Shown here: positions 7,333-14,419 of the stretch, piece after piece
Numbering within the stretch: the stretch's first letter is position 1
Layout of the letters: each line of letters opens with the position of its first letter
Origin: an uncultured Lysobacteraceae bacterium
GTDB lineage: Bacteria > Pseudomonadota > Gammaproteobacteria > Xanthomonadales > Xanthomonadaceae
DNA length: 38,515 nucleotides
Direction: 5' to 3'
Assembly: GCA_937897645.1 (NCBI GenBank)
Contig: CALCNV010000149.1
Location: 1-38,515 of the forward strand
Position numbers and translations under genes: made by a program
Notes under the pieces: model-generated
Told to the model about the DNA's origin: nothing
Seen by the model: only the letters and a program-made list of their open reading frames with translations
The model's database searches: none

Positions 7333-8751
7333 ATGCCCGGGATCGCCACCCCCTCGCCGTCCACCGCGGACGATGCCGCCTTGCACGCGCTTCCGGCAGG
7401 CAAGCCGGCCCGCGGCAAGCTCTACATCAAGACCCACGGGTGCCAGATGAACGAGTACGACTCGTCCAAGATGGCCGACGTCCTCGCCGACTCCGACGGA
7501 CTTGAGCTGACCGACAACCCGGACGAAGCCGACGTCATCCTCATCAACACCTGCTCCATCCGCGAGAAAGCGCAGGAAAAGGTCTTCAGCCAGCTCGGTC
7601 GCTGGAAGTCGCTGAAGAAGGACGGCAAGCCGGTGCTGATCGGCGTGGGCGGATGCGTGGCATCGCAGGAAGGCAATGCCATCGTCAAGCGCGCGCCCTA
7701 CGTGGACGTGGTATTCGGCCCGCAGACCCTGCACCGGTTGCCGGAACTGATCCGCGCACGGCGCGAATCCGGCGTGCCACAGGTCGACATCAGCTTCCCC
7801 GAGATCGAGAAGTTCGACCGCCTGCCCGAACCGCGCGCCGATGGCCCTACCGCGTTCGTGTCGATCATGGAAGGCTGCAGCAAGTACTGCAGCTTCTGCG
7901 TGGTGCCGTACACGCGTGGCGAGGAAGTCAGCCGGCCGTTCGAGGACGTGCTGGTGGAAATCGCGCAGCTCGGCTCGCAGGGCGTGCGCGAGATCAACCT
8001 GCTGGGGCAGAACGTCAACGCTTATCGTGGCCCCTATGGTGACGGTGAATTCGCGGACCTTGGCCTGTTGATCCGCACCATGGCCGAGATCGACGGCATC
8101 GACCGCATCCGATTCACCACCTCGCATCCGCTGGAATTTTCCGATTCGCTGATCGAGGCCTACCGCGACATCCCGCAACTCGCCAACTACCTGCACCTGC
8201 CGGTGCAGGCCGGCAGCGACCGCATCCTGGCGGCGATGAAGCGCGGCTACACCACGCTGGAATTCAAGCAGAAGATCCGCAAGCTGCGTGCGGTGCGCCC
8301 GGACATTTCCATCTCCTCGGATTTCATCGTGGGTTTCCCCGGCGAAACCGAGGCGGACTTCGACAAGACCATGAAGCTGATCGAGGACGTAGGCTTCGAC
8401 CAGTCGTATTCCTTCGTCTACTCGCGCCGTCCCGGCACGCCTGCGGCGGACCTGGAAGACGACACGCCCGAATCGGTGAAGCAGCAACGCCTTGCCCGCC
8501 TTCAAGCGGCGATCAACGTCAACGCGACGCGTATCTCGCAAACCATGCTGGGCAGCGTGCAGCGCGTGCTGGTGGAACGCCACAGCACCCGCGACCCGTC
8601 GGAGCTGACCGGGCGCACGGAGAACATGCGCTACGTGAATTTCCCCGGCAACGCGCGGCTGATTGGTGGATTCGTGGACGTGGAGATCACTGAGGTGATG
8701 GCAAATTCGTTGCGTGGCAGGATAGTGACTCGAACCAATGGTGATTCATAA
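7333..8751 (+). CDS. miaB: tRNA-2-methylthio-N6-dimethylallyladenosine synthase
   Basis: 472 residues. A radical-SAM methylthiotransferase that adds the 2-methylthio group to i6A37 of tRNAs reading UNN codons. The N-terminal UPF0004 domain carries the auxiliary cluster cysteines C37 (HGCQMNEYDS), C74 (NTCSIREKA) and C108 (GGCVASQEG). The radical-SAM motif is CSKYCSFC (C182, C186, C189). The TRAM domain (about residues 405-468) ends the protein, with LTGRTENMRYVNF. No Shine-Dalgarno motif is evident near the ATG. It heads the miaB-phoH-ybeY block conserved in proteobacteria, although the order here is broken by two orphan genes. Confidence 0.97.
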   Translation: MPGIATPSPSTADDAALHALPAGKPARGKLYIKTHGCQMNEYDSSKMADVLADSDGLELTDNPDEADVILINTCSIREKAQEKVFSQLGRWKSLKKDGKPVLIGVGGCVASQEGNAIVKRAPYVDVVFGPQTLHRLPELIRARRESGVPQVDISFPEIEKFDRLPEPRADGPTAFVSIMEGCSKYCSFCVVPYTRGEEVSRPFEDVLVEIAQLGSQGVREINLLGQNVNAYRGPYGDGEFADLGLLIRTMAEIDGIDRIRFTTSHPLEFSDSLIEAYRDIPQLANYLHLPVQAGSDRILAAMKRGYTTLEFKQKIRKLRAVRPDISISSDFIVGFPGETEADFDKTMKLIEDVGFDQSYSFVYSRRPGTPAADLEDDTPESVKQQRLARLQAAINVNATRISQTMLGSVQRVLVERHSTRDPSELTGRTENMRYVNFPGNARLIGGFVDVEITEVMANSLRGRIVTRTNGDS

Positions 8752-8788
8752 GAGCTTGTTGTTGCCCATTGACCAGGAGAATTCGCGG

Positions 8789-9019
8789 ATGGAACCAAAG
8801 AAAAAGATCACGTCGCCGTTCGTGCTGAAGGCTTTGATTGTCCTTTTCGGACTTCTAGGCTTTCTTAGAACAACAAAGGTAGTCAACAATTTCGTCCAAG
8901 GCATATGGCCAGCCGGTTTTTTGGGTTGGATGGAAACCCTCGCAGGACCCATCTGGCTGTTCCTTGCGATAGTTTTTTTCCTTCGTCTAAAACAACAACG
9001 CGGGCAACCAAAGCTGTAA
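8789..9019 (+). CDS. Small AT-rich membrane protein of unknown function
   Basis: 76 residues, not recognised. A basic N-terminus (MEPKKKITSPF) is followed by a hydrophobic segment (FVLKALIVLFGLLGFL), a middle part and a second hydrophobic segment (AGPIWLFLAIVFFLRLK), and it ends in a basic, polar tail. This fits a two-helix inner-membrane protein. The ATG at 8789 has AGGAG 11 bp upstream; an upstream GTG at 8738 overlaps miaB and is less likely. Local GC is about 45 percent against 65 percent or more in miaB and phoH, so it was probably acquired. No attC-like site follows it, unlike the orphan at 10479; a SMAG repeat begins 14 bp after its stop. Confidence 0.7.
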   Translation: MEPKKKITSPFVLKALIVLFGLLGFLRTTKVVNNFVQGIWPAGFLGWMETLAGPIWLFLAIVFFLRLKQQRGQPKL

Positions 9020-9033
9020 AGCGCGCGTGACTT

Positions 9034-9103
9034 TGTAGGAGCGACGTAAGTCGCGATGAAGCCTCACCGATACACCCCCTTCGCGACTTACGTCGCTCCT
9101 ACA
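9034..9103. repeat. SMAG/REP-like palindromic dimer (GTAGGAGCGAC family, copy 1)
   Basis: Arms TGTAGGAGCGACGTAAGTCG and the reverse complement face each other across about 20 bp. Each arm contains its own hairpin GCGAC-GTAA-GTCGC and begins with GTAG, the REP/SMAG layout. The same family recurs at 16449, 27458 and 30040 in this window. Confidence 0.9.
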
Positions 9104-9177
9104 AGTGCAGCGCGATCCGCATTACCCTTATTCCAGACCCAACCCGGAACCTTGCCATTCCCCAGAACGCCCCCAAC

Positions 9178-9477
9178 TTGTGGATCTTCGTGCTTGAGGC
9201 TCAGCCGCTTCCCGAGGCACCCGAATACAACGAGTTCGGCGGCGCGTTCGTGCTCTGCTACCAGATGCCGGGACTGGCCGAAGACCCGGTGCGACATGCC
9301 AGTGATTTCCTGCGCGAGGCTGGCTGGCAAGTGACCGGTGTGCAGGAAGAACCGCGGCAGATCGAGCGCGACGAAGCGCCGGAAGCCGAGCATTTCGACC
9401 AGGCCCTGATCGACGACGAGGGCTATGTATTCCACCAATGGCGCGTCGAAGACGCCGATGACCAGACCAGGCACTGA
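9178..9477 (+). CDS. Conserved hypothetical protein preceding phoH
   Basis: 99 residues, no named domain recognised. The sequence reads LWIFVLEAQPLPEAPEYNEFGGAFVLCY, then an acidic, strand-rich part (QVTGVQEEPRQIER) and DDEGYVFHQWRVEDADDQ. It is soluble, without signal peptide or membrane helix. The codon use is GC-rich and like phoH, so I take it as native. No ATG is available: the frame is open upstream without ATG or GTG, and the TTG at 9178 is the best visible start, with an ATT at 9157 as an alternative. The stop lies 9 bp before phoH, so they are probably co-transcribed. Confidence 0.7.
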   Translation: MWIFVLEAQPLPEAPEYNEFGGAFVLCYQMPGLAEDPVRHASDFLREAGWQVTGVQEEPRQIERDEAPEAEHFDQALIDDEGYVFHQWRVEDADDQTRH

Positions 9478-9486
9478 CTGAATCCC

Positions 9487-10482
9487 ATGACCACCAACGA
9501 CACGCGCGAATTCCTGCTGGAACCCGAGGACATTGAACGCCTGGCCAACCTGGCCGGCCCATTCGACGCGCACCTGCGCCAGATCGAGTTGCGGCTGGGC
9601 GTGGAAATCGCCAACCGCGGCAACATTTTCAAGGTCGTGGGCCCGGCCACTGAAGTGAAGGCCGCCGAGAAACTACTACGCCTGCTCTACGCGGAAGCCG
9701 GCGACGAAACCTTCGACAGCGAATCCATCCACCTGCGCCTCAACGAAGCCAACGTGCAGCACGTGGCGGCGGGCGGTTACGAAGCGCAGGAAGTGGCCAT
9801 CAAGGTCAAGCGCGGCACCGTGCGCGGTCGCGGACCCAACCAGGCCGGCTACCTGCATGCCATCGCCACGCATGACATCAATTTCGGCATCGGCCCAGCC
9901 GGCACCGGCAAGACCTTCCTGGCCGTGGCCAGCGCGGTGGAAGCGCTGAACGAATCGCGCGTGCAGCGGTTGATCCTGGTGCGGCCTGCGGTGGAGGCGG
10001 GCGAAAAGCTCGGCTTCCTGCCCGGCGACCTGAGTCAGAAAGTCGACCCCTACCTGCGCCCGCTGTATGACGCGCTGTACGAAATGCTGGGCGTTGAAAA
10101 AGTGATCAAGCTGCTGGAGAAGAACGTCATCGAGATCGCGCCGCTGGCCTACATGCGCGGGCGCACCCTCAACGACGCCTTCGTGATCCTGGACGAGGCG
10201 CAGAACACCACCATCGAGCAGATGAAGATGTTCCTGACCCGCATCGGCTACGGCAGCACCGCGGTCGTCACCGGCGACCTGACCCAGGTCGACCTGCCCA
10301 AGCACGTGAAGTCCGGCCTGAAGGACGGACTGGAAGTGTTGCGCGGCGTCGACGGCATCAGCTTCACCTTCTTCACCAGCCGCGACGTGGTGCGCCACCC
10401 GCTGGTGGCGAAGATCGTGCGGGCTTACGATGCGCGGGACGGGAAGGATGCTGAGACGGAGCAGGCATACTTAGAGAGATGA
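9487..10482 (+). CDS. PhoH-like ATPase
   Basis: 331 residues. PhoH family (YbeZ type), a cytoplasmic ATPase linked with RNA metabolism and found next to YbeY. The N-terminal part resembles a KH-like RNA-binding region (VEIANRGNIFKVVGPATEVKAAEKLL). Walker A is GPAGTGKT at residues 136-143 and Walker B is VILDEAQN around D236-E237. The body ends with FTSRDVVRHPLVAKIVRAYDARDG. The last residues (YLER) and the stop codon appear to come from an inserted cassette: the junction is after position 10470, and joining it to 10968 would restore an in-frame ending FGFP and TAG at 10980. This reconstruction is inferred. Confidence 0.95.
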   Translation: MTTNDTREFLLEPEDIERLANLAGPFDAHLRQIELRLGVEIANRGNIFKVVGPATEVKAAEKLLRLLYAEAGDETFDSESIHLRLNEANVQHVAAGGYEAQEVAIKVKRGTVRGRGPNQAGYLHAIATHDINFGIGPAGTGKTFLAVASAVEALNESRVQRLILVRPAVEAGEKLGFLPGDLSQKVDPYLRPLYDALYEMLGVEKVIKLLEKNVIEIAPLAYMRGRTLNDAFVILDEAQNTTIEQMKMFLTRIGYGSTAVVTGDLTQVDLPKHVKSGLKDGLEVLRGVDGISFTFFTSRDVVRHPLVAKIVRAYDARDGKDAETEQAYLER

Positions 10483-10973
10483 ACATACATTTGCGCGGAC
10501 TGACACTTGTTTTACTCGCACCTTTTGGCGCGAATGCGGGAGAGCGTTGCTTCTTAGTAAAAGATTCGCCAGTAACAACGATTGAGGGAATGAGCAATAT
10601 CAATATCGATCTTCCCTCGATCATTGCCTTGACTGAGGAGAAAGCTATTGGATTCATTCCAGAAGCTAAAGAAAAGAGGGTCAAGTGGGTCGGGGATTAC
10701 CATGACTACTTTGCAGAGGCAAATTGGATTGAAAAAGATCTGAACGTGCATGTTGACTGGGGCAACGGTTTTGGTGGTGCCTCCTTTGACCTCGCTCCTC
10801 GCGGGCAAGATCTCGTGGGCACAGTGACTCCTTACGCTGATGTTCGCGATTCGACTTATCATCCGCTAGTCCGACCCGTTGAGTTGATTCGGACCGAGTG
10901 CCCCGAGCATCTGTCTAGCAATTCATTCAAGCCGAGCCCGCATCAGGGCGGCGGCTTAGTTCAGGCGTTCGGC
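10471..10973 (+). mobile_element. Probable solitary integron gene cassette
   Basis: The unit starts at TTAGAGAG (10471), which resembles the TTRRRY that begins cassettes after the recombination point, runs through one AT-rich gene and ends in an attC-like site at 10913-10973. Predicted crossover points are after 10470 and after 10967, giving a unit of about 497 bp. No integrase gene, attI or second attC is seen in the window. The left boundary has C in place of the usual G, and both core sites are degenerate, which suggests an old insertion or a secondary-site event. The unit separates phoH from ybeY, which are usually adjacent. Confidence 0.65.
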
Positions 10974-10982
10974 TTCCCGTAG
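10479..10982 (+). CDS. Cassette-borne secreted protein of unknown function
   Basis: 167 residues, not recognised. A signal peptide (residues 1-20, MNIHLRGLTLVLLAPFGANA) is followed by a soluble domain with aromatic and acidic stretches (VKWVGDYHDYFAEANWI, DLNVHVDWGNGFGGASFDL) and two cysteines (C23 and one near residue 139). GC is about 45-50 percent, far below its neighbours. The ATG overlaps the phoH stop. Its C-terminus SNSFKPSPHQGGG is translated from an attC-like site; such NSFKP tails are common where a cassette gene runs into its own attC. The frame reads through the attC and stops at a TAG supplied by the adjoining SMAG repeat, so the native stop may have been lost. Confidence 0.75.
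   Translation: MNIHLRGLTLVLLAPFGANAGERCFLVKDSPVTTIEGMSNINIDLPSIIALTEEKAIGFIPEAKEKRVKWVGDYHDYFAEANWIEKDLNVHVDWGNGFGGASFDLAPRGQDLVGTVTPYADVRDSTYHPLVRPVELIRTECPEHLSSNSFKPSPHQGGGLVQAFGFP
10913..10973 (+). other. attC: attC-like integron recombination site (61 bp)
   Basis: R'' is GTCTAGC (10913-10919; consensus RYYYAAC, six of seven) and R' is GTTCGGC (10967-10973; consensus GTTRRRY, six of seven). Between them are AATTCATTCAAGCCG and CGGCTTAGTTCAGGC, which agree closely with attC sites of Xanthomonas-type and environmental cassettes. The centre AAGCCG-A-GCCC and GGGC-GG-CGGCTT folds into an imperfect hairpin, as required for recombination of the single-stranded bottom strand. The spacing is correct for a short attC. 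Substitutions in both core sites may make it inactive. Confidence 0.75.
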
Positions 10983-11045
10983 AGCCGAGCTTGCTCGGCT
11001 ACCCCTTGCACAAAATCAACAGCAGCCGAGCAAGCTCGGCTCTAC
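10979..11045. repeat. SMAG/REP-like palindromic dimer (GTAGAGCCGAGC family)
   Basis: Arms GTAGAGCCGAGC-TT-GCTCGGCT and AGCCGAG-CAA-GCTCGGCTCTAC are inverted across about 23 bp. The motif GTAGAGCCGAGC is the form described for SMAG elements of Stenotrophomonas. It lies between the cassette and ybeY, and its first bases give the stop codon of the cassette gene. Confidence 0.9.
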
Positions 11046-11060
11046 GAAGACAAACAACCC

Positions 11061-11552
11061 ATGACCCAAGGCCCCGTACTCCTCGAAGTCTCCGTCAGCT
11101 ACGCGCTGCCGCGTGTGGGCTTGCCTTCTTCGGTCAGCTTCCGCAAATGGGTGGCTGCCGCGCTGAAGGGCCGCATCCGCGAAGCGGATCTCGCCGTGCG
11201 CATCGTCGACACCAAGGAAGGCCGCGCGCTCAACCGCCATTACCGCGGCAAGGATTACGCGACCAACGTACTCAGTTTTCCGGCTGAAATAGCGGAAGGC
11301 GTCAAGATGCCGAAGGGCTTCAAGATGCCACTGCTGGGCGACCTGGTGATCTGTGCACCTGTTGTCGCGCGCGAAGCGAAGGAGCAGAAGAAGCCGCTGG
11401 CTGCCCACTACGCGCATCTCACCGTGCACGGCGCGCTGCACCTGCTGGGCTGGAACCACGAAGACGACCGCGAAGCCGAGGCCATGGAACAACTGGAACG
11501 CGAGATACTGGCCGAACTGGGTATCGACGACCCTTACGCATTCGAGGAGTAG
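11061..11552 (+). CDS. ybeY: Endoribonuclease YbeY (rRNA maturation factor)
   Basis: 163 residues. Zinc-dependent single-strand endoribonuclease needed for 16S rRNA 3'-end maturation and 70S quality control. The metal motif HGALHLLGWNH is intact (H123, H127, H133) and DEDDREAEAMEQ-like acidic residues follow. Upstream, IVDTKEGRALNRHYRGKDYATNVLSFP is the conserved substrate groove region. The length is typical. It is normally directly after phoH; here the cassette and a SMAG repeat lie between, so it may depend on read-through across the hairpin or on its own promoter. Confidence 0.97.
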   Translation: MTQGPVLLEVSVSYALPRVGLPSSVSFRKWVAAALKGRIREADLAVRIVDTKEGRALNRHYRGKDYATNVLSFPAEIAEGVKMPKGFKMPLLGDLVICAPVVAREAKEQKKPLAAHYAHLTVHGALHLLGWNHEDDREAEAMEQLEREILAELGIDDPYAFEE

Positions 11553-11554
11553 GC

Positions 11555-12133
11555 ATGCGCCGTCAACTTTTTCCACTGGCGCTGATGCTGCCACTCACGC
11601 TGTTCGCACAAGAAGCGCCTGCATCTGCCGTCGCTGAAGAAAAACTGGATCCCGCGAAGATCGACCTGGCCGCGCTGGCCGAATGCAAGCGCACACTCGC
11701 CGACTTCCATTACCTGGCCCCCGCGTTGACCGATCCGCTGCAGGCCGTGGCGCTGGGCTGGCGTCCGCTGCCGCAGGCCAACCTGTTCATGACCGAATTC
11801 ATGTTGAACACGCCGATCAGCGTGTTCGGATATACGACCGACCACATCGCCTTCACCGGCGACAGCCTCATCGCCATCCTCGACCTGCCTGATCCGCGCG
11901 CACTAGCCAAGCAGTTGGAACTGGAAACCGGCATCGATACACCGGACAAGGCCCTGTTCGGCAAGGAGCTGGTCAGCGAGGAGGAACAGGATCCAGCGAC
12001 GGGCACGGTCTTCATACGGTCAGTCGTGTTGAATGTATCCAACGTCAGCTCGCACCCGGGCAAGACGCTGGCGGGATGTACCTACAGCCTGGACCTGGCC
12101 GAAGACCCGGAGCCGGAGCCCGAGAGCCCCTGA
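11555..12133 (+). CDS. Secreted hypothetical protein
   Basis: 192 residues, no domain recognised. A signal peptide (residues 1-19, MRRQLFPLALMLPLTLFAQ, with likely cleavage after it) is followed by a soluble domain starting LDPAKIDLAALAECKRTLADFHYLAPALTDPL. There are two cysteines (C44 and one near residue 178 in LAGCTYSLDL) that could form a disulfide in the periplasm. The tail is very acidic (EDPEPEPESP). It begins 2 bp after ybeY with GGAG before the ATG, so it belongs to the same transcript. Its base composition matches the neighbours, suggesting a resident lineage gene. Confidence 0.75.
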   Translation: MRRQLFPLALMLPLTLFAQEAPASAVAEEKLDPAKIDLAALAECKRTLADFHYLAPALTDPLQAVALGWRPLPQANLFMTEFMLNTPISVFGYTTDHIAFTGDSLIAILDLPDPRALAKQLELETGIDTPDKALFGKELVSEEEQDPATGTVFIRSVVLNVSNVSSHPGKTLAGCTYSLDLAEDPEPEPESP

Positions 12134-12138
12134 CCCAG

Positions 12139-12227
12139 TGTGGGAGCGCCGTCCCGGCGCGAGCTCTTGCTCAGGGAGTGTCCCAAAGCTTTAAAGCAAG
12201 AGCTCGCGCCGGGACGGCGCTCCCACA
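12139..12227. repeat. Long perfect inverted repeat (GTGGGAGCGCCG family)
   Basis: Arms of 32 bp at 12139-12170 and 12196-12227 are perfect reverse complements (TGTGGGAGCGCCGTCCCGGC and so on) around a 25-nt loop that contains a small GGGA-GTG-TCCC hairpin. Each arm also has an internal palindrome (GCGCCGTCCCGGCGC, imperfect). The GTGG start links it to the REP/SMAG design. Located between the secreted protein and corC; as RNA it would be a very stable stem that could end transcription or block exonucleases. Confidence 0.9.
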
Positions 12228-12268
12228 GGGTTCGCAAGGGATTGAACGCCTGATCGCAGCCAGCCTGA

Positions 12269-12274
12269 TAGACT
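12269..12274 (+). promoter_or_regulatory. -10-like element before corC
   Basis: TAGACT followed by GCCC, 45-50 bp before the corC ATG and after the long hairpin, without a clear -35. It would allow corC to be expressed independently of the genes before the hairpin. Confidence 0.3.
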
Positions 12275-12318
12275 GCCCACGTCGCCCTCCCCCGGGCTGC
12301 CCGCTTACTACGAAACAC

Positions 12319-13194
12319 ATGTCCGAAGACGACAGTACCTCCGCGCCGGAACATTCCGAGAAACACCCGGAAAAACGGCGCACCTGGCTGGACCGCATCA
12401 GTTCTGCGTTCTCCGGCGAACCCTCTTCACGCGACGACCTGGTCGCGCTGCTGCGCGATGCGCAGGGCGACGGCCTGATCGGCAGCGACACCTTGCGCAT
12501 GATGGAAGGCGCCATCGCGGTGGCCGACCTGACGGTTGGCGACGTGATGGTCTCGCGCTCACAGATGGTGTCCCTGCCCATCGCCTCACGCTTCCTCGAC
12601 CTGATGAAGGAAGTGGTGGAATCCGGCCACTCGCGCTTCCCGGTGCATGGCGACAACAAGGACGAGATCCTCGGCATCCTGCTGGCCAAGGACCTGCTGC
12701 GCGGCGTGGTCGCCGACAACGGCCCCGGCAACGTGCGCGAACTGCTGCGCCCGGCGGTGCTGATCCCGGAATCCAAGAAGCTCAACCTGCTGCTGAAGGA
12801 ATTCCGCCTGTCGCGCAACCACATGGCGATCGTGGTGGACGAATACGGCGGCGTGGCCGGACTGGTGACCATCGAGGACGTGCTGGAACAGATCGTCGGC
12901 GAGATCGACGACGAGCACGACGATGCCGAAGAAGGCGCGGACCAGATCGCGGCGCATGCCGACGGCCAGTACGTGGTCGATGCGCTGACCCCGATCGCCG
13001 ACTTCAACGAAAGCTTCGGCGCCGATTTCCCGGATGACGAATACGACACCGTCGGCGGCCTGGTCACCGCGGCCATCGGCCACCTGCCGGATACAGACGA
13101 AGAACTGACGCTGGGACGCTTCGAGTTCCGCGTGGCCAAGGCCGATGCGCGCCGCGTGCACGCGTTCCATGTCAGCGTCCTGTCCGACAATTAA
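12319..13194 (+). CDS. corC: HlyC/CorC family protein with CBS pair
   Basis: 291 residues, matching the short CorC/YbeX form that lacks the DUF21 membrane domain. An N-terminal polar region (RTWLDRISSAFSGEPSSRDDLVALL) leads to two CBS modules, about residues 67-195 (VGDVMVSRSQMVSLPI and HMAIVVDEYGGVAGLVTIEDVLEQIVGEIDDEHD), and a CorC_HlyC transporter-associated domain at the end (FGADFPDDEYDTVGGLVTAAIG). The family is linked to Mg2+/Co2+ resistance, and YbeX genetically to ribosome assembly. The ATG at 12319 is chosen because the open frame before it covers the long hairpin and has no similarity. It is in the usual place after ybeY. Confidence 0.93.
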   Translation: MSEDDSTSAPEHSEKHPEKRRTWLDRISSAFSGEPSSRDDLVALLRDAQGDGLIGSDTLRMMEGAIAVADLTVGDVMVSRSQMVSLPIASRFLDLMKEVVESGHSRFPVHGDNKDEILGILLAKDLLRGVVADNGPGNVRELLRPAVLIPESKKLNLLLKEFRLSRNHMAIVVDEYGGVAGLVTIEDVLEQIVGEIDDEHDDAEEGADQIAAHADGQYVVDALTPIADFNESFGADFPDDEYDTVGGLVTAAIGHLPDTDEELTLGRFEFRVAKADARRVHAFHVSVLSDN

Positions 13195-14371
13195 GAGGCT
13201 GCCCGCCCGCTTGGTTGCACTGTGTGTGCTGTCGCTGCTCGCTGTTTCGGCGTGGGCGGCGGCACCGCGCATTGGCGTGGCGACGATGCAGCCGGGTGAA
13301 ATCTTCTTCGAGCGCTTCGGCCACGATGCCATCGTGGTGGTGGATGCGGAAACAGGCGCGGCGACTTCGTACAACTTCGGTTTCTTCAACATGGAAGAAC
13401 CCGATTTCGCCAGTCGTTTCGCCAAGGGCGACATGCAGTACTACCTGATGGCCCTGCCGCTGGAGCAGGACCTGGCCTACTACCGCGACACCGGCCGCGG
13501 CGTCAGCGTGCAATGGCTGGACCTGCCGCCGGACGAGGCCCAGGCCATCGCCGATGCACTAGCCGAGCGCGCCAAGCCCGAGAACGCACGCTACCGCTAC
13601 GACTACTTCACCAACAACTGCTCCACGCAAGTGCGCGACACACTGGATACTGCGTTGGGCGGCGCGCTGAAATCGCAGATGGTCGGGCGTTCGCGTGGCA
13701 ACACCTTCCGCAGCGAAGCGGTGCGCCTGGCCTCGCCGGCGACGTGGATGTGGCTGGGCTTCGACCTCGGGCTGGGCCCGTACGCCGATACGCCGATGTC
13801 ACGCTGGGAAGAAGCCTACGTACCCATGCGCCTGGCCGACAGCCTGCGCCAGGCCAAGAACAGCGCGGGTCGCCCGCTGGTGCAATCCGAGCAAGTACTG
13901 GTGCCACACCGCATCGCACCCGAACCGGTGGAAGCACCGCGCCGCTGGTGGCCGTGGTTGCTGCTGGGTTGCGCGTTGGCCGTTGGCATCGTGATCGGTG
14001 GGCGCCGGCACCTGCGCGCAGTGGCCAGCTTCGCGCTGCCGCTGTGGCTGCTGTGCGGTATCGCCGGGCTGGTGCTGGCCTACCTGTGGGGCTTCACCGA
14101 GCACCGTGCCGCGTGGGCCAACCGCAACCTGCTGCTGCTGAACCCGCTGTGCCTGTTGCTGATACCCGGCGCAATGGCCGTGCTGCGCCGCCGCACTCCG
14201 GGCCGGCTGTTTTCGTGGTTGGCAGTCGCGGTGGCAGCGTGCGCGTTGCTCGCGTGGTTCCTGCATTGGCTGCCGATTCCGTTGCAATACAACCAGAGCT
14301 GGGTGGCCTTGCTGCTGCCCGTGCATGTGGCCCTCGCATACGTATTCAGTCGGCAACGCTTGTCCCACTGA
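13169..14371 (+). CDS. DUF4105 membrane protein
   Basis: 400 residues. A signal/anchor helix (PARLVALCVLSLLAVSAWAA) is followed by the DUF4105 domain: PGEIFFERFGHDAIVVVD, TSYNFGFFNMEEPDFASRFAKGDMQYYL and the cysteine motif YRYDYFTNNCSTQVRD. The FGH and NNCST residues are the family's likely catalytic His and Cys, as in papain-like (NlpC-type) folds; activity is not proved. Several membrane helices follow (about residues 255-395), and the protein ends after VHVALAYVFSRQRL. The start at 13169 overlaps corC by 26 bp; a TTG at 13211 with AAGAGG upstream is an alternative that still keeps the signal helix. Confidence 0.88.
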   Translation: MSASCPTIKRLPARLVALCVLSLLAVSAWAAAPRIGVATMQPGEIFFERFGHDAIVVVDAETGAATSYNFGFFNMEEPDFASRFAKGDMQYYLMALPLEQDLAYYRDTGRGVSVQWLDLPPDEAQAIADALAERAKPENARYRYDYFTNNCSTQVRDTLDTALGGALKSQMVGRSRGNTFRSEAVRLASPATWMWLGFDLGLGPYADTPMSRWEEAYVPMRLADSLRQAKNSAGRPLVQSEQVLVPHRIAPEPVEAPRRWWPWLLLGCALAVGIVIGGRRHLRAVASFALPLWLLCGIAGLVLAYLWGFTEHRAAWANRNLLLLNPLCLLLIPGAMAVLRRRTPGRLFSWLAVAVAACALLAWFLHWLPIPLQYNQSWVALLLPVHVALAYVFSRQRLSH

Positions 14372-14419
14372 TCGGGCTACCGCAGGATTCGGCGCTCACC
14401 CGGACCCCTGAAGGCGCGC

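Noticed and set aside
8738..8788. GTG start for the small membrane protein overlapping miaB
   Set aside because: The ATG at 8789 has AGGAG upstream and leads directly to the basic, hydrophobic N-terminus; the upstream part overlaps miaB codons.
9004..9034. A possible attC after the gene at 8789
   Set aside because: No RYYYAAC / GTTRRRY pair and no AATTCATTCAAGCC-like core in this stretch.
6949..12185. Shared string TGGGACACTCC(C)TGAG at the transglycosylase start and in the loop of the 12139 repeat (minus strand)
   Set aside because: Only about 14 bp, with one gap and no further similarity around it; probably chance, or a fragment too short to assign.
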